This document shows, piece after piece, positions 1 through 8,290 of a DNA stretch of 42,507 bases; position 1 is the stretch's first letter; every line of letters begins with the position of its first letter. Under the pieces are notes generated by a model, which was given only the letters and a program-made list of their open reading frames with translations, made no database searches and was not told where the DNA came from. The translations under genes were made by a program, and so were the position numbers. Where the stretch lies: NCBI GenBank assembly GCA_039029195.1, contig JBCCGR010000041.1:1-42507 (forward strand). Direction: 5' to 3'. The stretch is from JBCCGR01 sp039029195 (GTDB lineage Bacteria > Pseudomonadota > Alphaproteobacteria > Rhizobiales > Rhizobiaceae).

Positions 1-81
1 ACAAGCTCACCATGAGGTGGATTGGACTGTGCCCTTTCTGCTCTAAAATCTGAAGGATCTTAAGCAAGTGCAGAACGACGA

Positions 82-951
82 CTAAGTATCCGCCTCGAAC
101 AGATCGGAAATCGCGTCTTTCAGCCGGTTGGCCGCGCTGCCCTTCAACGTGGCGAGGGACAGGTCGCGGGTCAGTCGCAAATCCTTGTCCTCAATCAGCG
201 CCACGTGTTCATCTGCATAGCGTTCCGCATCCGGCTTGGGCAGCAGGCTGAAGCCAACACCGAGCTTCACACATTCCAGAATCGGTTCAATCGCATCCAA
301 GACGATTTCCGGTGGAGATGTGCGCTTGCGTAGATTTTTCATGGCACCTGCAATCAGTTTGCCCACACCCGTGGTGGGCCGGAACTGCAGAAACGGAAGG
401 TGGGTTGCGAGATCGCTTGCGCGCTGATCGCGCAGTTCGGTGGGCACCACCAAGACCAACGGTTCGCTGCGCAGGGTGAGATAGTCGAGCGCTTCGTCCG
501 CCTTGCGCTGAGCCGTGACCACGGCTGCATCCAGTTCCCCCTTTAGAACGCGCTGTTCCAACACTTCAGACAGTCCAGTCTCCACATCAAACCGCGCCTT
601 GGGTACCGAGGTGTGCGCGTTGAGCAAAAATGTCGGTAACAGCCGGACACTGGCCGTGGAAACAAAACCAAACTGGAAGTGCCCGCTCAATTGATCACCG
701 CCATGGGCTACAGAAAGCAGTTCTTCTTCCGCGTGCAGCAACGCTTCCGCTTTGCTCGCGATCTGGAGACCAACCGGTGTGAGTTTTGGCGGGCGAAAGG
801 CGCGGTCAAAGAGGACCACGCCCAGCCGTTCTTCCAGAGCTTTGATCTGCATGGAAACGGCAGGAAGTGTCATGTTGAGCGCGTCCGCCGCCGCCTGAAA
901 CGAGCCAAGCTGGCTGACGCGATGCAAAGTTTGGAGTGACCGGGTTTGCAT
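82..951 (-). CDS. LysR-type transcriptional regulator
   Basis: A 289-residue DNA-binding regulator of the LysR family. The first 60 or so residues form the usual winged helix-turn-helix (QAAADALNMTLPAVSMQIKALEERLG), followed by a linker helix and a periplasmic-binding-protein-like effector domain. It starts 139 bp from the divergent acyl-CoA-dehydrogenase-like gene at 1091, the classic arrangement in which a LysR protein controls its neighbour in response to a pathway metabolite. The AT-rich gap contains a TGAAT-N5-ATTCA palindrome (966-980) that is a reasonable binding site. The family call is firm; the effector is unknown, though the neighbour suggests an acyl-CoA or its precursor acid. Confidence 0.93.
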   Translation of the reverse strand: MQTRSLQTLHRVSQLGSFQAAADALNMTLPAVSMQIKALEERLGVVLFDRAFRPPKLTPVGLQIASKAEALLHAEEELLSVAHGGDQLSGHFQFGFVSTASVRLLPTFLLNAHTSVPKARFDVETGLSEVLEQRVLKGELDAAVVTAQRKADEALDYLTLRSEPLVLVVPTELRDQRASDLATHLPFLQFRPTTGVGKLIAGAMKNLRKRTSPPEIVLDAIEPILECVKLGVGFSLLPKPDAERYADEHVALIEDKDLRLTRDLSLATLKGSAANRLKDAISDLFEADT

Positions 952-965
952 ATATTAAATTTCTT

Positions 966-980
966 TGAATTTGATATTCA
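966..980. promoter_or_regulatory. Candidate LysR operator (TGAAT-N5-ATTCA)
   Basis: A perfect 5+5 palindrome with a 5-base centre lies in the AT-rich gap between the divergent LysR gene and the acyl-CoA-dehydrogenase-like gene. It sits 15 bp upstream of the LysR start codon, where autoregulatory LysR sites usually fall. The symmetry is read directly from the sequence; its use as an operator is inferred. Confidence 0.4.
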
Positions 981-1090
981 TTTTTATTTTGTTGATTTGA
1001 AGATAAGAACCCCTACCCTCTTCACGAACGCGTGATCAGGCGAATGCTGTGTGAGCCAAGCGCTGCCTGTTCGACTTTGGGGGAACTGAA

Positions 1091-2335
1091 ATGAGCCGGA
1101 ATGGCAACCATTTTCTAGACGCGGCACGGCGCCTTACGCCGGGATTTGCCGAGCGGGCAGCCCATTGGGACCGCACCCGCACCTATTGCTGGCCCAATGT
1201 GAAAGAGCTCGCCGATGCTGGGCTGATGGGCATGACAATCCCCAAAGCCTATGGCGGGGCTGGTGCGACTTTTGCCGAAATCGTTCCGGTGATTGAAGAG
1301 ATCGCGAAGGCCTGCACACTCACAGCCCGCATTGTGGTGGAAGCCAATATGGGTGGCATCAGCGCCGTGATGGCCTATGGCACGGAAGCACAAAAACGCT
1401 TCTGTGCGCCGATTGTGCTTGCCGGAGACAAGCCTGCAATCTGCATCACCGAACCGGATGCCGGCAGCGCGGCCACCGAAATGAGCACGACGGCGCGGAA
1501 GTCCGGTGGTCGATATGTACTCAATGGCCGCAAGCACTGGATCACAGGTGGTGGCGTATCAAAACTCTATCTGATCTTTGCGCGGGTTGTTGATGAGGCT
1601 GGACGCGATCTCGGCATTGGTGGCTTTCTTGTGCATCGCGACCCGGAAAATGGTGATGACCCCAAAGGCTTTTCGATTGTGCGCCGCGAGCACACGATGG
1701 GCCTTTGTGGCATGCCAGAGGCCGAACTGGCGTTCGACAATCTCGAAGTCGCTGACGAGATGGTGCTCGTGCCGCCCGGCGGGTTCCGGCGCGGCTTTGC
1801 CGAACTCATGACCGCCTACAACAGCCAGCGCGTGGGCGCGGGAACGGTCGCGCTTGGCGTGGCGGTCGGCGCTTTGGAGCGCGCACGGGACTACCTTCTT
1901 GAGCGCGAGCAATTCGGAAGGCCCTTGGCGGAGTTTCAGGGTCTGCAATGGATGCTTGCCGATATGGACACGGGCGTCCACGCTGCGCGGCTGATGCTCA
2001 ACGACTCTGCCCGGTCTGGAGCAGAGTCCGAGTTTGGCTTTCCCGATATGACGGCGGCGGCGCGCGCGAAGCTCTTTGCCGCGGAGACGGCCATCAAGGT
2101 GGTCAACGACGCACTGCAGATGTTCGGTGCGCGCGGCTATGGTGCCCAGGAACCGCTGGAGCGCATGTATCGCGATGTTCGCATGTTCACCATTGGCGGC
2201 GGCACCGCACAAATTCTGCGCACGCAGATTGGCGGTAGCGTTCTTGGCATCAAAACCCCGCAAACCCGCGATGGATATGCTGACCGTCAAGACGCACCAT
2301 CACACTCAAAGCCCGCGATTGCGCTGGTTGGGTAG
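1091..2335 (+). CDS. Acyl-CoA dehydrogenase-fold protein, possible 3-sulfinopropionyl-CoA desulfinase type
   Basis: A 414-residue flavoprotein of the acyl-CoA dehydrogenase superfamily. It shows the FAD-binding segment CITEPDAGSAATEM and the KHWITGG strand (about residues 118-154), and the C-terminal helical bundle with QMFGARGYG. The two positions that can carry the catalytic glutamate do not: the loop normally YEGT reads GGGT, and the isovaleryl-CoA-dehydrogenase position reads Gln246 (YNSQRVGAG). From memory, the 3-sulfinopropionyl-CoA desulfinase of Advenella also has Gln246 and needs an N-terminal Arg84; here Arg80 precedes IVVEANMG. A desulfinase would release sulfite and propionyl-CoA rather than dehydrogenate. 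The fold is firm; the desulfinase idea is inference. The divergent LysR gene probably regulates it. The last 25 residues are low in recognisable content. Confidence 0.85.
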   Translation: MSRNGNHFLDAARRLTPGFAERAAHWDRTRTYCWPNVKELADAGLMGMTIPKAYGGAGATFAEIVPVIEEIAKACTLTARIVVEANMGGISAVMAYGTEAQKRFCAPIVLAGDKPAICITEPDAGSAATEMSTTARKSGGRYVLNGRKHWITGGGVSKLYLIFARVVDEAGRDLGIGGFLVHRDPENGDDPKGFSIVRREHTMGLCGMPEAELAFDNLEVADEMVLVPPGGFRRGFAELMTAYNSQRVGAGTVALGVAVGALERARDYLLEREQFGRPLAEFQGLQWMLADMDTGVHAARLMLNDSARSGAESEFGFPDMTAAARAKLFAAETAIKVVNDALQMFGARGYGAQEPLERMYRDVRMFTIGGGTAQILRTQIGGSVLGIKTPQTRDGYADRQDAPSHSKPAIALVG

Positions 2336-2407
2336 AGCGCAATTGCTCCCGTCCTGATGCAGGGCAATCTCATATAATCTTTGTTCTTGGAATTCAGGCG
2401 CTGTTGA

Positions 2408-2559
2408 TTCCCTCCCCCAGCGGTGGGGTCCGAAGGACGGGGAGCGGCGCGTGACGCGAGCCCTGTGTCGTCGCAAGACGACGGGTGGGGGAAAAAGCCA
2501 CAATCCCCACCCGACACGGCTTCGCCGCGCCACCCTCCCCTTTGAAAAAGGGGAGGGAA
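2408..2559. repeat. 152-bp structured intergenic element with 10-bp terminal inverted repeats (MITE-like)
   Basis: The element begins TTCCCTCCCC (2408-2417) and ends GGGGAGGGAA (2550-2559), a perfect 10-bp inverted repeat. Inside are three further perfect stems: GTCGTC/GACGAC closed by a GCAA tetraloop (2467-2482), CGGGTGGGG/CCCCACCCG (2482-2513), and CCCTCCCCTTT/AAAGGGGAGGG with a 3-base loop (2533-2557). No open frame of interest overlaps it. This is the appearance of a non-autonomous palindromic repeat of alphaproteobacterial intergenic DNA; it may also act as a transcription barrier after the upstream gene. Copy number cannot be judged from this window. Confidence 0.6.
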
Positions 2560-2647
2560 ACGGAGAGCCTGGCGGCAATCTATCCGCATGTGATGACTCT
2601 ACGTCCTGATGGCGCGGGTTTCAGACACAGGTCCCATCCATCGTCAT

Positions 2648-2802
2648 CCTGACGAAGGTCAGGTTCCAAGTGAGGTTGCCTTGGATGAGATGTCAGAGGT
2701 CGCCCAATGAAGCGGGAACAACTGACTTTCCAACCGATTGCGCAAGACAACGCAGATTGCCCGCGAAACAAGCGCACTTGGATCCCGGGCTAAACCCGGG
2801 AT
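2648..2802. repeat. Two small palindromes of the ATCCCGGG and CCTGAC types
   Basis: CCTGAC-gaag-GTCAGG (2648-2663) and ATCCCGGG-ctaaa-CCCGGGAT (2782-2802) are perfect hairpins. Sequences of this kind are very common in intergenic DNA of Hyphomicrobiales and relatives, often several per genome neighbourhood. With the 152-bp element they account for most of the gene-free stretch 2336-2971. No coding sequence is supported in this stretch. Confidence 0.5.
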
Positions 2803-2971
2803 GACGGAGTAAGTCATCAGTCGGCGTATTCGCGCGACTCTCAACCGCTGCTTTAGAACGCTACCAGATCATTCAATCAAATTTGAAACCACTTGACTGT
2901 CTCCCATGTCGAATTCGTCTAAGCTGAACCAAGCCTTGCGAGGGATTCAGATAGAGGACGGGCAAACATCC

Positions 2972-3466
2972 ATGAAAAACAGATCGTTCAAATCGGCAAC
3001 GCTGGCGCTGGCCGCTTTGTCGCTTGGTGCTTTGACATCAGCCACACCCGTGGCACTTGCCGCAAACACCGGAAAGACCATCGAAATCAAAGGCGAGATC
3101 ATCGACACCTGGTGCTATTTCTCCGGCGTGATGGGTGACACCGATGCTGTGGTTGGATCCGCCCACCACACCTGCGCTCTATGGTGTGCTGCCGGCGGCA
3201 TTCCTGTTGGTGTTCTTGCTGAAGACGGCAAGGTCTACATGGTGCTGAAATACAAGAGCGACGATGCGCTGGCGCCGACTGATGCCATCATGGAAGTGCA
3301 GAGCGATGTGATCACCGCAAAAGGCAGGCACTTTTTGCGCGACGGCATGAACTATCTGATCGTGGATGATGTGATTGCCAATGATGGCATCACCAATCTC
3401 AACCACGAGGATTATGGCGCGGTTCCCCCATTTTCCGCGCCCAAAAAGCCAAAGAAAAAGAAGTGA
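2972..3466 (+). CDS. Exported Cys/His protein of unknown function, first of a paralogous pair
   Basis: A 164-residue protein with a Sec signal peptide (basic start MKNRSFK, hydrophobic core, cleavage near residue 31 after ALAA). The mature part starts with a beta-rich segment containing Cys48 (DTWCYFSG), then His65, His66, Cys68 and Cys72 in HHTCALWCAAGGIPVG, which looks like a metal, heme or disulfide site; the C-terminus is a basic KPKKKK tail. The ATG at 2972 is chosen over one at 2906 because the signal peptide starts there. The next gene is a distant paralogue 11 bp downstream, then come a SCO protein and a cytochrome c, so a periplasmic redox or copper-related role is likely. I do not recognise a named family. 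Confidence 0.8.
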   Translation: MKNRSFKSATLALAALSLGALTSATPVALAANTGKTIEIKGEIIDTWCYFSGVMGDTDAVVGSAHHTCALWCAAGGIPVGVLAEDGKVYMVLKYKSDDALAPTDAIMEVQSDVITAKGRHFLRDGMNYLIVDDVIANDGITNLNHEDYGAVPPFSAPKKPKKKK

Positions 3467-3477
3467 GGAGAACGATC

Positions 3478-4062
3478 ATGAATAGCATCTTCAAATCATT
3501 TCTGGCCGCTAGTTTCGTGAGCACCCTGGCTGTGTCTGCCGCTTCGGCAGCCGATTTTTCCAAAGGCAGCAAAGCCAAGGAATGGGGTCTTGCCGGCGAG
3601 GAAAAAGCCACATTCTCAGGCAAGGTTGTCGACATATTGTGCGAGCTTTCCGGCGATTGCGCGGACAACTGCGGCAATGGCCACCGAAATCTCGGCATCG
3701 TGCGTTCCGGCGACAACAAACTGATTGCCGTTTTGAAGAACCGACAAGCCTCATTCAATGGTGCCGCGGAAGACCTGCTGCCCTATTGCAACAAACAGGT
3801 GGATGTTGACGGTGTGCTGATTGGCGAAGACGAGGTGGTGAAAACCAAGTTTTACATGGTTCAGTTCATCCGTGAGTCGGGCGCTGAAAAATGGAACAAG
3901 GCCAGCCTTTGGACCAAGCGCTGGAAAGCGAAAAACCCGGACGCCAAAGGCAAGGGTCCATGGTTCCGCCGCGACCCGCGCGTCAAAAAGCAGATTGCAG
4001 CCACAGGCCATTTTGGTCTGGGCAAAGAAGTCGATCAAAAATACATCGAAGAAAACGAGTGA
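3478..4062 (+). CDS. Exported Cys-rich protein of unknown function, second of the paralogous pair
   Basis: A 194-residue protein with a signal peptide ending near AASAA (residue 25). The mature part shares a layout with the preceding protein: a G-K/E-V/I-x-D-x-x-C strand (Cys55, VVDILCELSG), a cysteine loop (Cys61, Cys65 in GDCADNCGNGHR), and then a hydrophobic strand leading to dgKLIAVLK; Cys104 is additional. A basic C-terminal half follows. A strong GAGGAG-like ribosome site precedes the ATG at 3478. The stop overlaps the GTG start of the SCO gene, indicating translational coupling. Function unknown; copper or thiol chemistry together with SCO is the best guess. Confidence 0.8.
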   Translation: MNSIFKSFLAASFVSTLAVSAASAADFSKGSKAKEWGLAGEEKATFSGKVVDILCELSGDCADNCGNGHRNLGIVRSGDNKLIAVLKNRQASFNGAAEDLLPYCNKQVDVDGVLIGEDEVVKTKFYMVQFIRESGAEKWNKASLWTKRWKAKNPDAKGKGPWFRRDPRVKKQIAATGHFGLGKEVDQKYIEENE

Positions 4063-4751
4063 TCGGCAAAATGGCCTTTGGTTCGGGCGCAATGCCCAAG
4101 ATCGCCTTTGGACTGGCGTTGGCGCTTGGTGTTTCCGCTGGCGCTGTGGCGACCGTGTTTGAAGATGATCTGACGTCGCTGTTCAAACCAGCGCCCGAAA
4201 CATCCCATTTCGAGGTGGACCCGACCAACACGGAAGGCTTTCCTGACATCAAGGGCGGAGATTTCGCCCTTGTGGATCACAATGGCTCGCCCCGCACGTC
4301 GAAAAATCCGAACGGCCAGCACCAGCTTTTGTTTTTTGGATATGCAAAATGCAAGGCGATCTGCTCCATGGCACTGCCGAACATGGCCGAAGCAGTGGAT
4401 CTGCTCGACGACATGAACATGCCGGTAACGCCGCTTCTGATCACCGTTGATCCGCAGCGTGACACCATTGTGGCGCTGAAGGAGGCGACAGCTAAAATTC
4501 ACCCGAAGCTGATCGGCCTGACGGGTTCTGATGAAGATCTCGACGTCGCTTACAAAGCCTTTCAGATGGAAAAGAAATTGATTTTCAATCATGAACATGA
4601 GGGGCCGGTTTATGCCCACGGTTCATTCATCTTTCTGCTTGCGCCTGACGGCTCTTTCAAAACGCTGTTTCCGCCGATTATTGCCCCCGCCCGGATTGCT
4701 GAAATCTCGGCTGGCTACATCAACGAGTACCGAAAGCGCCACATCAACTAG
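4059..4751 (+). CDS. SCO1/SenC family copper-binding thioredoxin-fold protein
   Basis: A membrane-anchored periplasmic protein, about 230 residues from GTG at 4059 (GTGA overlap with the previous stop) or 226 from ATG at 4071. It has one N-terminal transmembrane segment and a thioredoxin fold with the SCO metal site: CxxxC in GYAKCKAICSMALP and the distal His in VYAHGSFIFLLAPDG. SCO proteins bind copper and deliver it, or reduce cysteines, for example at the CuA centre of cytochrome oxidase. The prolines usual in this motif (CPDVCP) are replaced, which is atypical. The oxidase genes are not nearby; the partners appear instead to be the two exported Cys proteins and the cytochrome c, so the target may be one of these. 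Confidence 0.88.
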   Translation: MIGKMAFGSGAMPKIAFGLALALGVSAGAVATVFEDDLTSLFKPAPETSHFEVDPTNTEGFPDIKGGDFALVDHNGSPRTSKNPNGQHQLLFFGYAKCKAICSMALPNMAEAVDLLDDMNMPVTPLLITVDPQRDTIVALKEATAKIHPKLIGLTGSDEDLDVAYKAFQMEKKLIFNHEHEGPVYAHGSFIFLLAPDGSFKTLFPPIIAPARIAEISAGYINEYRKRHIN

Positions 4752-4880
4752 GTGGATTGAGGGCGGGAACATTTGTGTGACCCGTGCGTGTGTTGCTCTC
4801 AAGCCAAATTTACTTGCCTGACCGGTCATGACGCTTAGCTTGGTTATAAACCAACAGGCACCAAGGGGACCGCACTCACC

Positions 4881-5297
4881 ATGGCACGATTTACCACACA
4901 GGCTCTGGCGATTGCCGCGCTGATGATTTCCGGCTCGCCGGCACTTGCAGAAGACGGCGATGCAGAAAAAGGCGAGAAACTCTTCAAGCGTTGCTCGGCC
5001 TGCCACAAGATTGGCCCTGAGGCGAAAAATGCTGTCGGACCAGTGCTCAATGGCATCGTCGGGCGCGCCGCTGCCAGCTATCCGGATTACAAGTACGGCA
5101 AGAGCATCAAGGCTGCGGGCGAGAAGGGTCTGGTGTGGACGGAAGAGGAAATCTTTGCCTACCTCAAGGACCCAAGGAAATATCTGCGCGCCTATCTTGA
5201 AGACAAAAAAGCCAAATCCAAAATGGCCTTCAAGCTGAAGAAAGAAGCGCAGCGCCGCGACGTGATTGCCTACCTGAAAACGGTTGGGGCGGAGTAG
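4881..5297 (+). CDS. Periplasmic class I cytochrome c
   Basis: A 138-residue monoheme cytochrome c: signal peptide ending in PALA (about residue 23), heme-binding CSACH at residues 38-42, and the likely axial methionine at Met115 (AKSKMAFKLK). The region between resembles cytochrome c2/c550-like small electron carriers (VGPVLNGIVGR and WTEEEIFAYLKDPRKYL). It lies 129 bp after the SCO gene on the same strand and may be the electron acceptor or donor of the redox block upstream. A P450 gene follows but has no obvious need for a periplasmic cytochrome. Confidence 0.95.
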   Translation: MARFTTQALAIAALMISGSPALAEDGDAEKGEKLFKRCSACHKIGPEAKNAVGPVLNGIVGRAAASYPDYKYGKSIKAAGEKGLVWTEEEIFAYLKDPRKYLRAYLEDKKAKSKMAFKLKKEAQRRDVIAYLKTVGAE

Positions 5298-5373
5298 ACC
5301 GCCGAGTTCGCAGGCTGGCACTTCGAGCAAAGCGGCATTTCGTATTGCCGATGGTTTGAGGTAGCGTGCGCAC

Positions 5374-6564
5374 ATGTCTGCGTCGCTGCCCTTCCTTGAT
5401 CTTTCCAATCCTGACTTTTCGACGCGCTCGGTGGAAGTCACCAACGCACGAGCGCGCCACTGGTGTGCCAGAACGCCCTTTGGCCTTGCCGTGTTACGCC
5501 ATCGCGAAGTGGGACTTCTTCTGCGCGACAAAAGACTGCGACAGGGAAGCCATGCCTGGCCAGATACCAACGGATTCACCGGGTCGTTCGCTGAATTCTG
5601 GAAACGCAGCGTCATTTCACTGGAAGGGGCAGAACACAAGGCGCTGCGTCAACTCGCAGTCCAAGCGCTTGAAGCCGAGTTTGTCGCATCGCTGAAACCT
5701 GCGTTTACGGACATTGCCCAGGCACAGGTTGGCCATCTAAGCCGGTACAATTCAGGCGAATTTATGCAGGAGTTTGCGATCCCTTTCGCGGGAAAGGCAA
5801 TCTGCGTGCTTATGGGGGTGCCGGTCGCTGACTGGCAGTCTATCGCTCAAGACGCCTCCGACCTTGGACTGGCGATGGGTGTGGATTGCCGGACCCACCA
5901 GCCACGGTTCAATACGGCCTGTGACCGGCTAACGGAACTATCGCGCGAACTCATCGCAGCAGCACGTGCCGCGCCACCCACAAACACCTACACAAGCAGG
6001 CTGGTTGAGCTGTTCGACGGGCAATCCCAATTCCCGGAGCAGGCGCTTGTCGATTTGATGGTGATTTCGATCTTTGGCGGGGTCGATACGACAAGATCGC
6101 AACTTGGCCTCGCCATGACACTCTTCATCGACAATCTGGACCAGTGGGAGTGGCTGTTCGAAAATCCTGATTTCACCAGTCAAGCTGTCGAAGAGATCAT
6201 TCGTTCCCGCCCAACAACCACCTGGGCAACACGGGAGGCAGTGTGCGATTTCGAGTTTCAGGGCGAAACCATACCCATGGGTACCACGCTACACATGCTG
6301 GTTCATGCGTCTGCACAGGATCCCGCTATCTGCGACGATCCCCATTTCGACATTACAAAACGACGCAAGGTGCATTTCGGCTTTGGTGGAGGGGCGCATC
6401 ACTGTATCGGTCATCAGGTTGCGCGAACGGATATTGCCTGCGCACTGCGTGCACTCAATGATCGGTTTGAGCGTATCGAATATGCCGGTTTGGCTGAGTT
6501 TTTACCGGACAGTGGCAACACTAGTCCGATATCATTGCCGCTCGAGTTTTCTCCAAGACTCTAA
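5374..6564 (+). CDS. Cytochrome P450
   Basis: A 396-residue soluble bacterial P450. The heme loop is FGFGGGAHHCIG with the thiolate ligand Cys344. The I-helix oxygen-activation motif reads GGVDTT near residue 235, and the K-helix E-x-x-R is EEIIRSRP. The substrate cannot be predicted. No ferredoxin or ferredoxin reductase lies beside it, so electrons must come from elsewhere. It starts 76 bp after the cytochrome c gene with only a weak ribosome site, and ends by overlapping the convergent EAL gene by 4 bp. Confidence 0.96.
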   Translation: MSASLPFLDLSNPDFSTRSVEVTNARARHWCARTPFGLAVLRHREVGLLLRDKRLRQGSHAWPDTNGFTGSFAEFWKRSVISLEGAEHKALRQLAVQALEAEFVASLKPAFTDIAQAQVGHLSRYNSGEFMQEFAIPFAGKAICVLMGVPVADWQSIAQDASDLGLAMGVDCRTHQPRFNTACDRLTELSRELIAAARAAPPTNTYTSRLVELFDGQSQFPEQALVDLMVISIFGGVDTTRSQLGLAMTLFIDNLDQWEWLFENPDFTSQAVEEIIRSRPTTTWATREAVCDFEFQGETIPMGTTLHMLVHASAQDPAICDDPHFDITKRRKVHFGFGGGAHHCIGHQVARTDIACALRALNDRFERIEYAGLAEFLPDSGNTSPISLPLEFSPRL

Positions 6565-7421
6565 TTCGCGCGCGCATATGCCGGGCGATGCGGCGCTGGC
6601 GCCGCCTGCAGGCAGGGTCGGATATGGTCTGGCCCGTCTGTGAATTTATGCGGCAATAAGAGCGGCTTGCACAGGTAATAGCCTTGCAGCATGTCTGCAC
6701 CCGAGCGCACTGCAAACATCCACTCATCTGCCGTTTCGATGCCTTCAATCAGCACCTCGGCGCCATCATCATGAAACTGTCGGATCAGGCTTTTGAGCAG
6801 TTTTCCCGATGCCTGGTGCTGGAATGCAGTTGCAAAGTACTGGCGATCAATCTTCACGATTGACGGGCGCAGCATGGAATAGCGCTCCAGATCCGAGGCA
6901 TGAGTGCCAAAATCGTCCATGGCCAGGCGAATGCCGCTGTCCTTTGAAAAACCGGAAAGGCGCTGAAGCACGCCATTGGAGTGAGCCTGGGTTTCAAGGA
7001 TCTCAAACACGGCCATGGAATGCGCAATGCCGTGGTCGGCAAGCCGGCGCACCGTATAGCCGATCTCCCGGTCAACCACATCTTCCGCTGCATAAACCGC
7101 AGAATTGACATTCAGAAAGAGCTGACGTTTGTCCGGTGTTGCGTTGCAATAGTTTCGGATGTGCAGCGCCTGGCTCATGCATTCCAAAAACAGGCGATCC
7201 TGAGCCGCCACCGAACCAAACAAAATGTTTGGCGGGATCATGTTGCCGTTTGATGATGCGCGCAGAAGGCCCTCATAGCCGTGCACGATAAACTCGCCGA
7301 AGAGATTCTTTTTGAAGATCGGCTGGAATGCGGGTGCTAACCGGTAGTCTCCGAACTGGCCCACATGCAGGCCGTTCGCCATTTGCGAAATCGCATCTCC
7401 AACAAAGTTCGGACGACCCAT
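6561..7421 (-). CDS. Stand-alone EAL-domain cyclic-di-GMP phosphodiesterase
   Basis: A 286-residue protein made of one EAL domain with no visible sensor or GGDEF domain. The ligands needed for c-di-GMP hydrolysis appear present: the EAL signature as E50-GLLR, Asn in LFLNVNS (104-106), Glu140 in FEILE, the DDFGT loop (Asp169-Asp170), Lys190 in VKIDR, Glu226 in IEGIET and Gln246 in LQGYY. It should therefore be active and lower c-di-GMP, affecting motility or attachment. It is monocistronic; its 3' end overlaps the convergent P450 gene by 4 bp. Confidence 0.93.
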   Translation of the reverse strand: MGRPNFVGDAISQMANGLHVGQFGDYRLAPAFQPIFKKNLFGEFIVHGYEGLLRASSNGNMIPPNILFGSVAAQDRLFLECMSQALHIRNYCNATPDKRQLFLNVNSAVYAAEDVVDREIGYTVRRLADHGIAHSMAVFEILETQAHSNGVLQRLSGFSKDSGIRLAMDDFGTHASDLERYSMLRPSIVKIDRQYFATAFQHQASGKLLKSLIRQFHDDGAEVLIEGIETADEWMFAVRSGADMLQGYYLCKPLLLPHKFTDGPDHIRPCLQAAPAPHRPAYARAN

Positions 7422-7566
7422 ATTTTTTACCCCTTTGATCGCGTGGGGTGACGCTATGGGGGCGGGCTTAACAGAATGCTAAATGCCGGAACGGCTGCAT
7501 CAATCGATGAATCAAGCGTTAATGCTCTGACAGAATTGTGTAAATTTGCACACCGAATGAGTGTGA

Positions 7567-7938
7567 TCAGAGATTGCTCTCATCTTCTTCTGCATCGAGG
7601 GAGTCTCTTGTCTGCTTCAGGAGGCTCAGGAACGAAGATGCCCGGGCAATGGATTCTTCGACCTCGGCGATCTTATTGTTGAGAAAGGCCTCGACTGCAT
7701 CCGGGTCTCCCGAACCCGTGCCGATTTCGGAGAGGAAGAAGGTCAGATCGGCGATGGAAAATCCGGCATTCTGCGCCTCGCGGATCATGCTGAGCACTTC
7801 CAGCGTGCTGTCGGGATAATCGCGATAGGAATTGGACGTCACTTCGCTGGGACTGGAGGAAATCAACCCGTGACGTTCGTAAAACCGGATTGTGTCGCGG
7901 CTGACGTCAGCCCGCTTTGCCAGTTCTCCAATGCGCAT
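7567..7938 (-). CDS. MerR-family transcriptional regulator
   Basis: A 123-residue regulator with the N-terminal MerR helix-turn-helix (MRIGELAKRADVSRDTIRFYERHGL) and wing, then a long C-terminal coiled coil for dimerisation (about residues 75-115). It contains no cysteine, so it is not a typical metal or SoxR-type sensor; it resembles the many small MerR regulators of aromatic or stress responses. No target is certain: the 353-bp gap upstream leads to a plus-strand zinc-ribbon gene with a recognisable promoter-like site. Confidence 0.92.
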   Translation of the reverse strand: MRIGELAKRADVSRDTIRFYERHGLISSSPSEVTSNSYRDYPDSTLEVLSMIREAQNAGFSIADLTFFLSEIGTGSGDPDAVEAFLNNKIAEVEESIARASSFLSLLKQTRDSLDAEEDESNL

Positions 7939-8290
7939 TTCTCACCCTCCCCTCAGCTTCGGTTTTTCGACTGCTTTGACCGACGTGCAAAGACCCACTT
8001 CAGGTTTTCCAACGCAATCATTTCGCACGAATGGGCACTGCTTGATCGACCTTCACCCATTCTGACTTCATTGCCGCCTTTAATGTTGAACCCTTCAATT
8101 TGGTGCGCCCCTTGTGGAGTTTGCCACCTCGCTCAGTCTCGACGGACCACGGGAATGACAGGAATGGACCGCCAATCTGCATCATCAAATGTATCAGCAA
8201 AACTAAAACAATTGACAATGGTCCATGGTTTATACATGATCTGATCAACGAAGCAAGCCGGTTGTTCAAAACACCAGAAAGGGAAAAATC
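7939..8290. other. Gene-free divergent intergenic region
   Basis: 352 bp between the MerR gene and the small zinc-ribbon gene. I see no convincing gene; an 83-codon minus-strand frame at 8018-8269 has no family features or supported start. The right half holds a promoter-like sequence (8212-8240). Confidence 0.5.
8212..8240 (+). promoter_or_regulatory. Candidate sigma70 promoter with dyad ATGG-T-CCAT
   Basis: A consensus TTGACA (8212-8217) is followed 17 bp later by CATGAT (8235-8240), with TATACA closer at 8231. The spacer contains the perfect small dyad ATGG-T-CCAT (8218-8226), where MerR-type regulators bind. It would drive the zinc-ribbon gene at 8291. The elements are visible; the regulator assignment is inference. 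Confidence 0.4.

Noticed and set aside
4623..5639. 338-codon open frame on the minus strand
   Set aside because: Antisense to the SCO, cytochrome c and P450 genes; its translation is Arg/Phe-rich with no recognisable domain.
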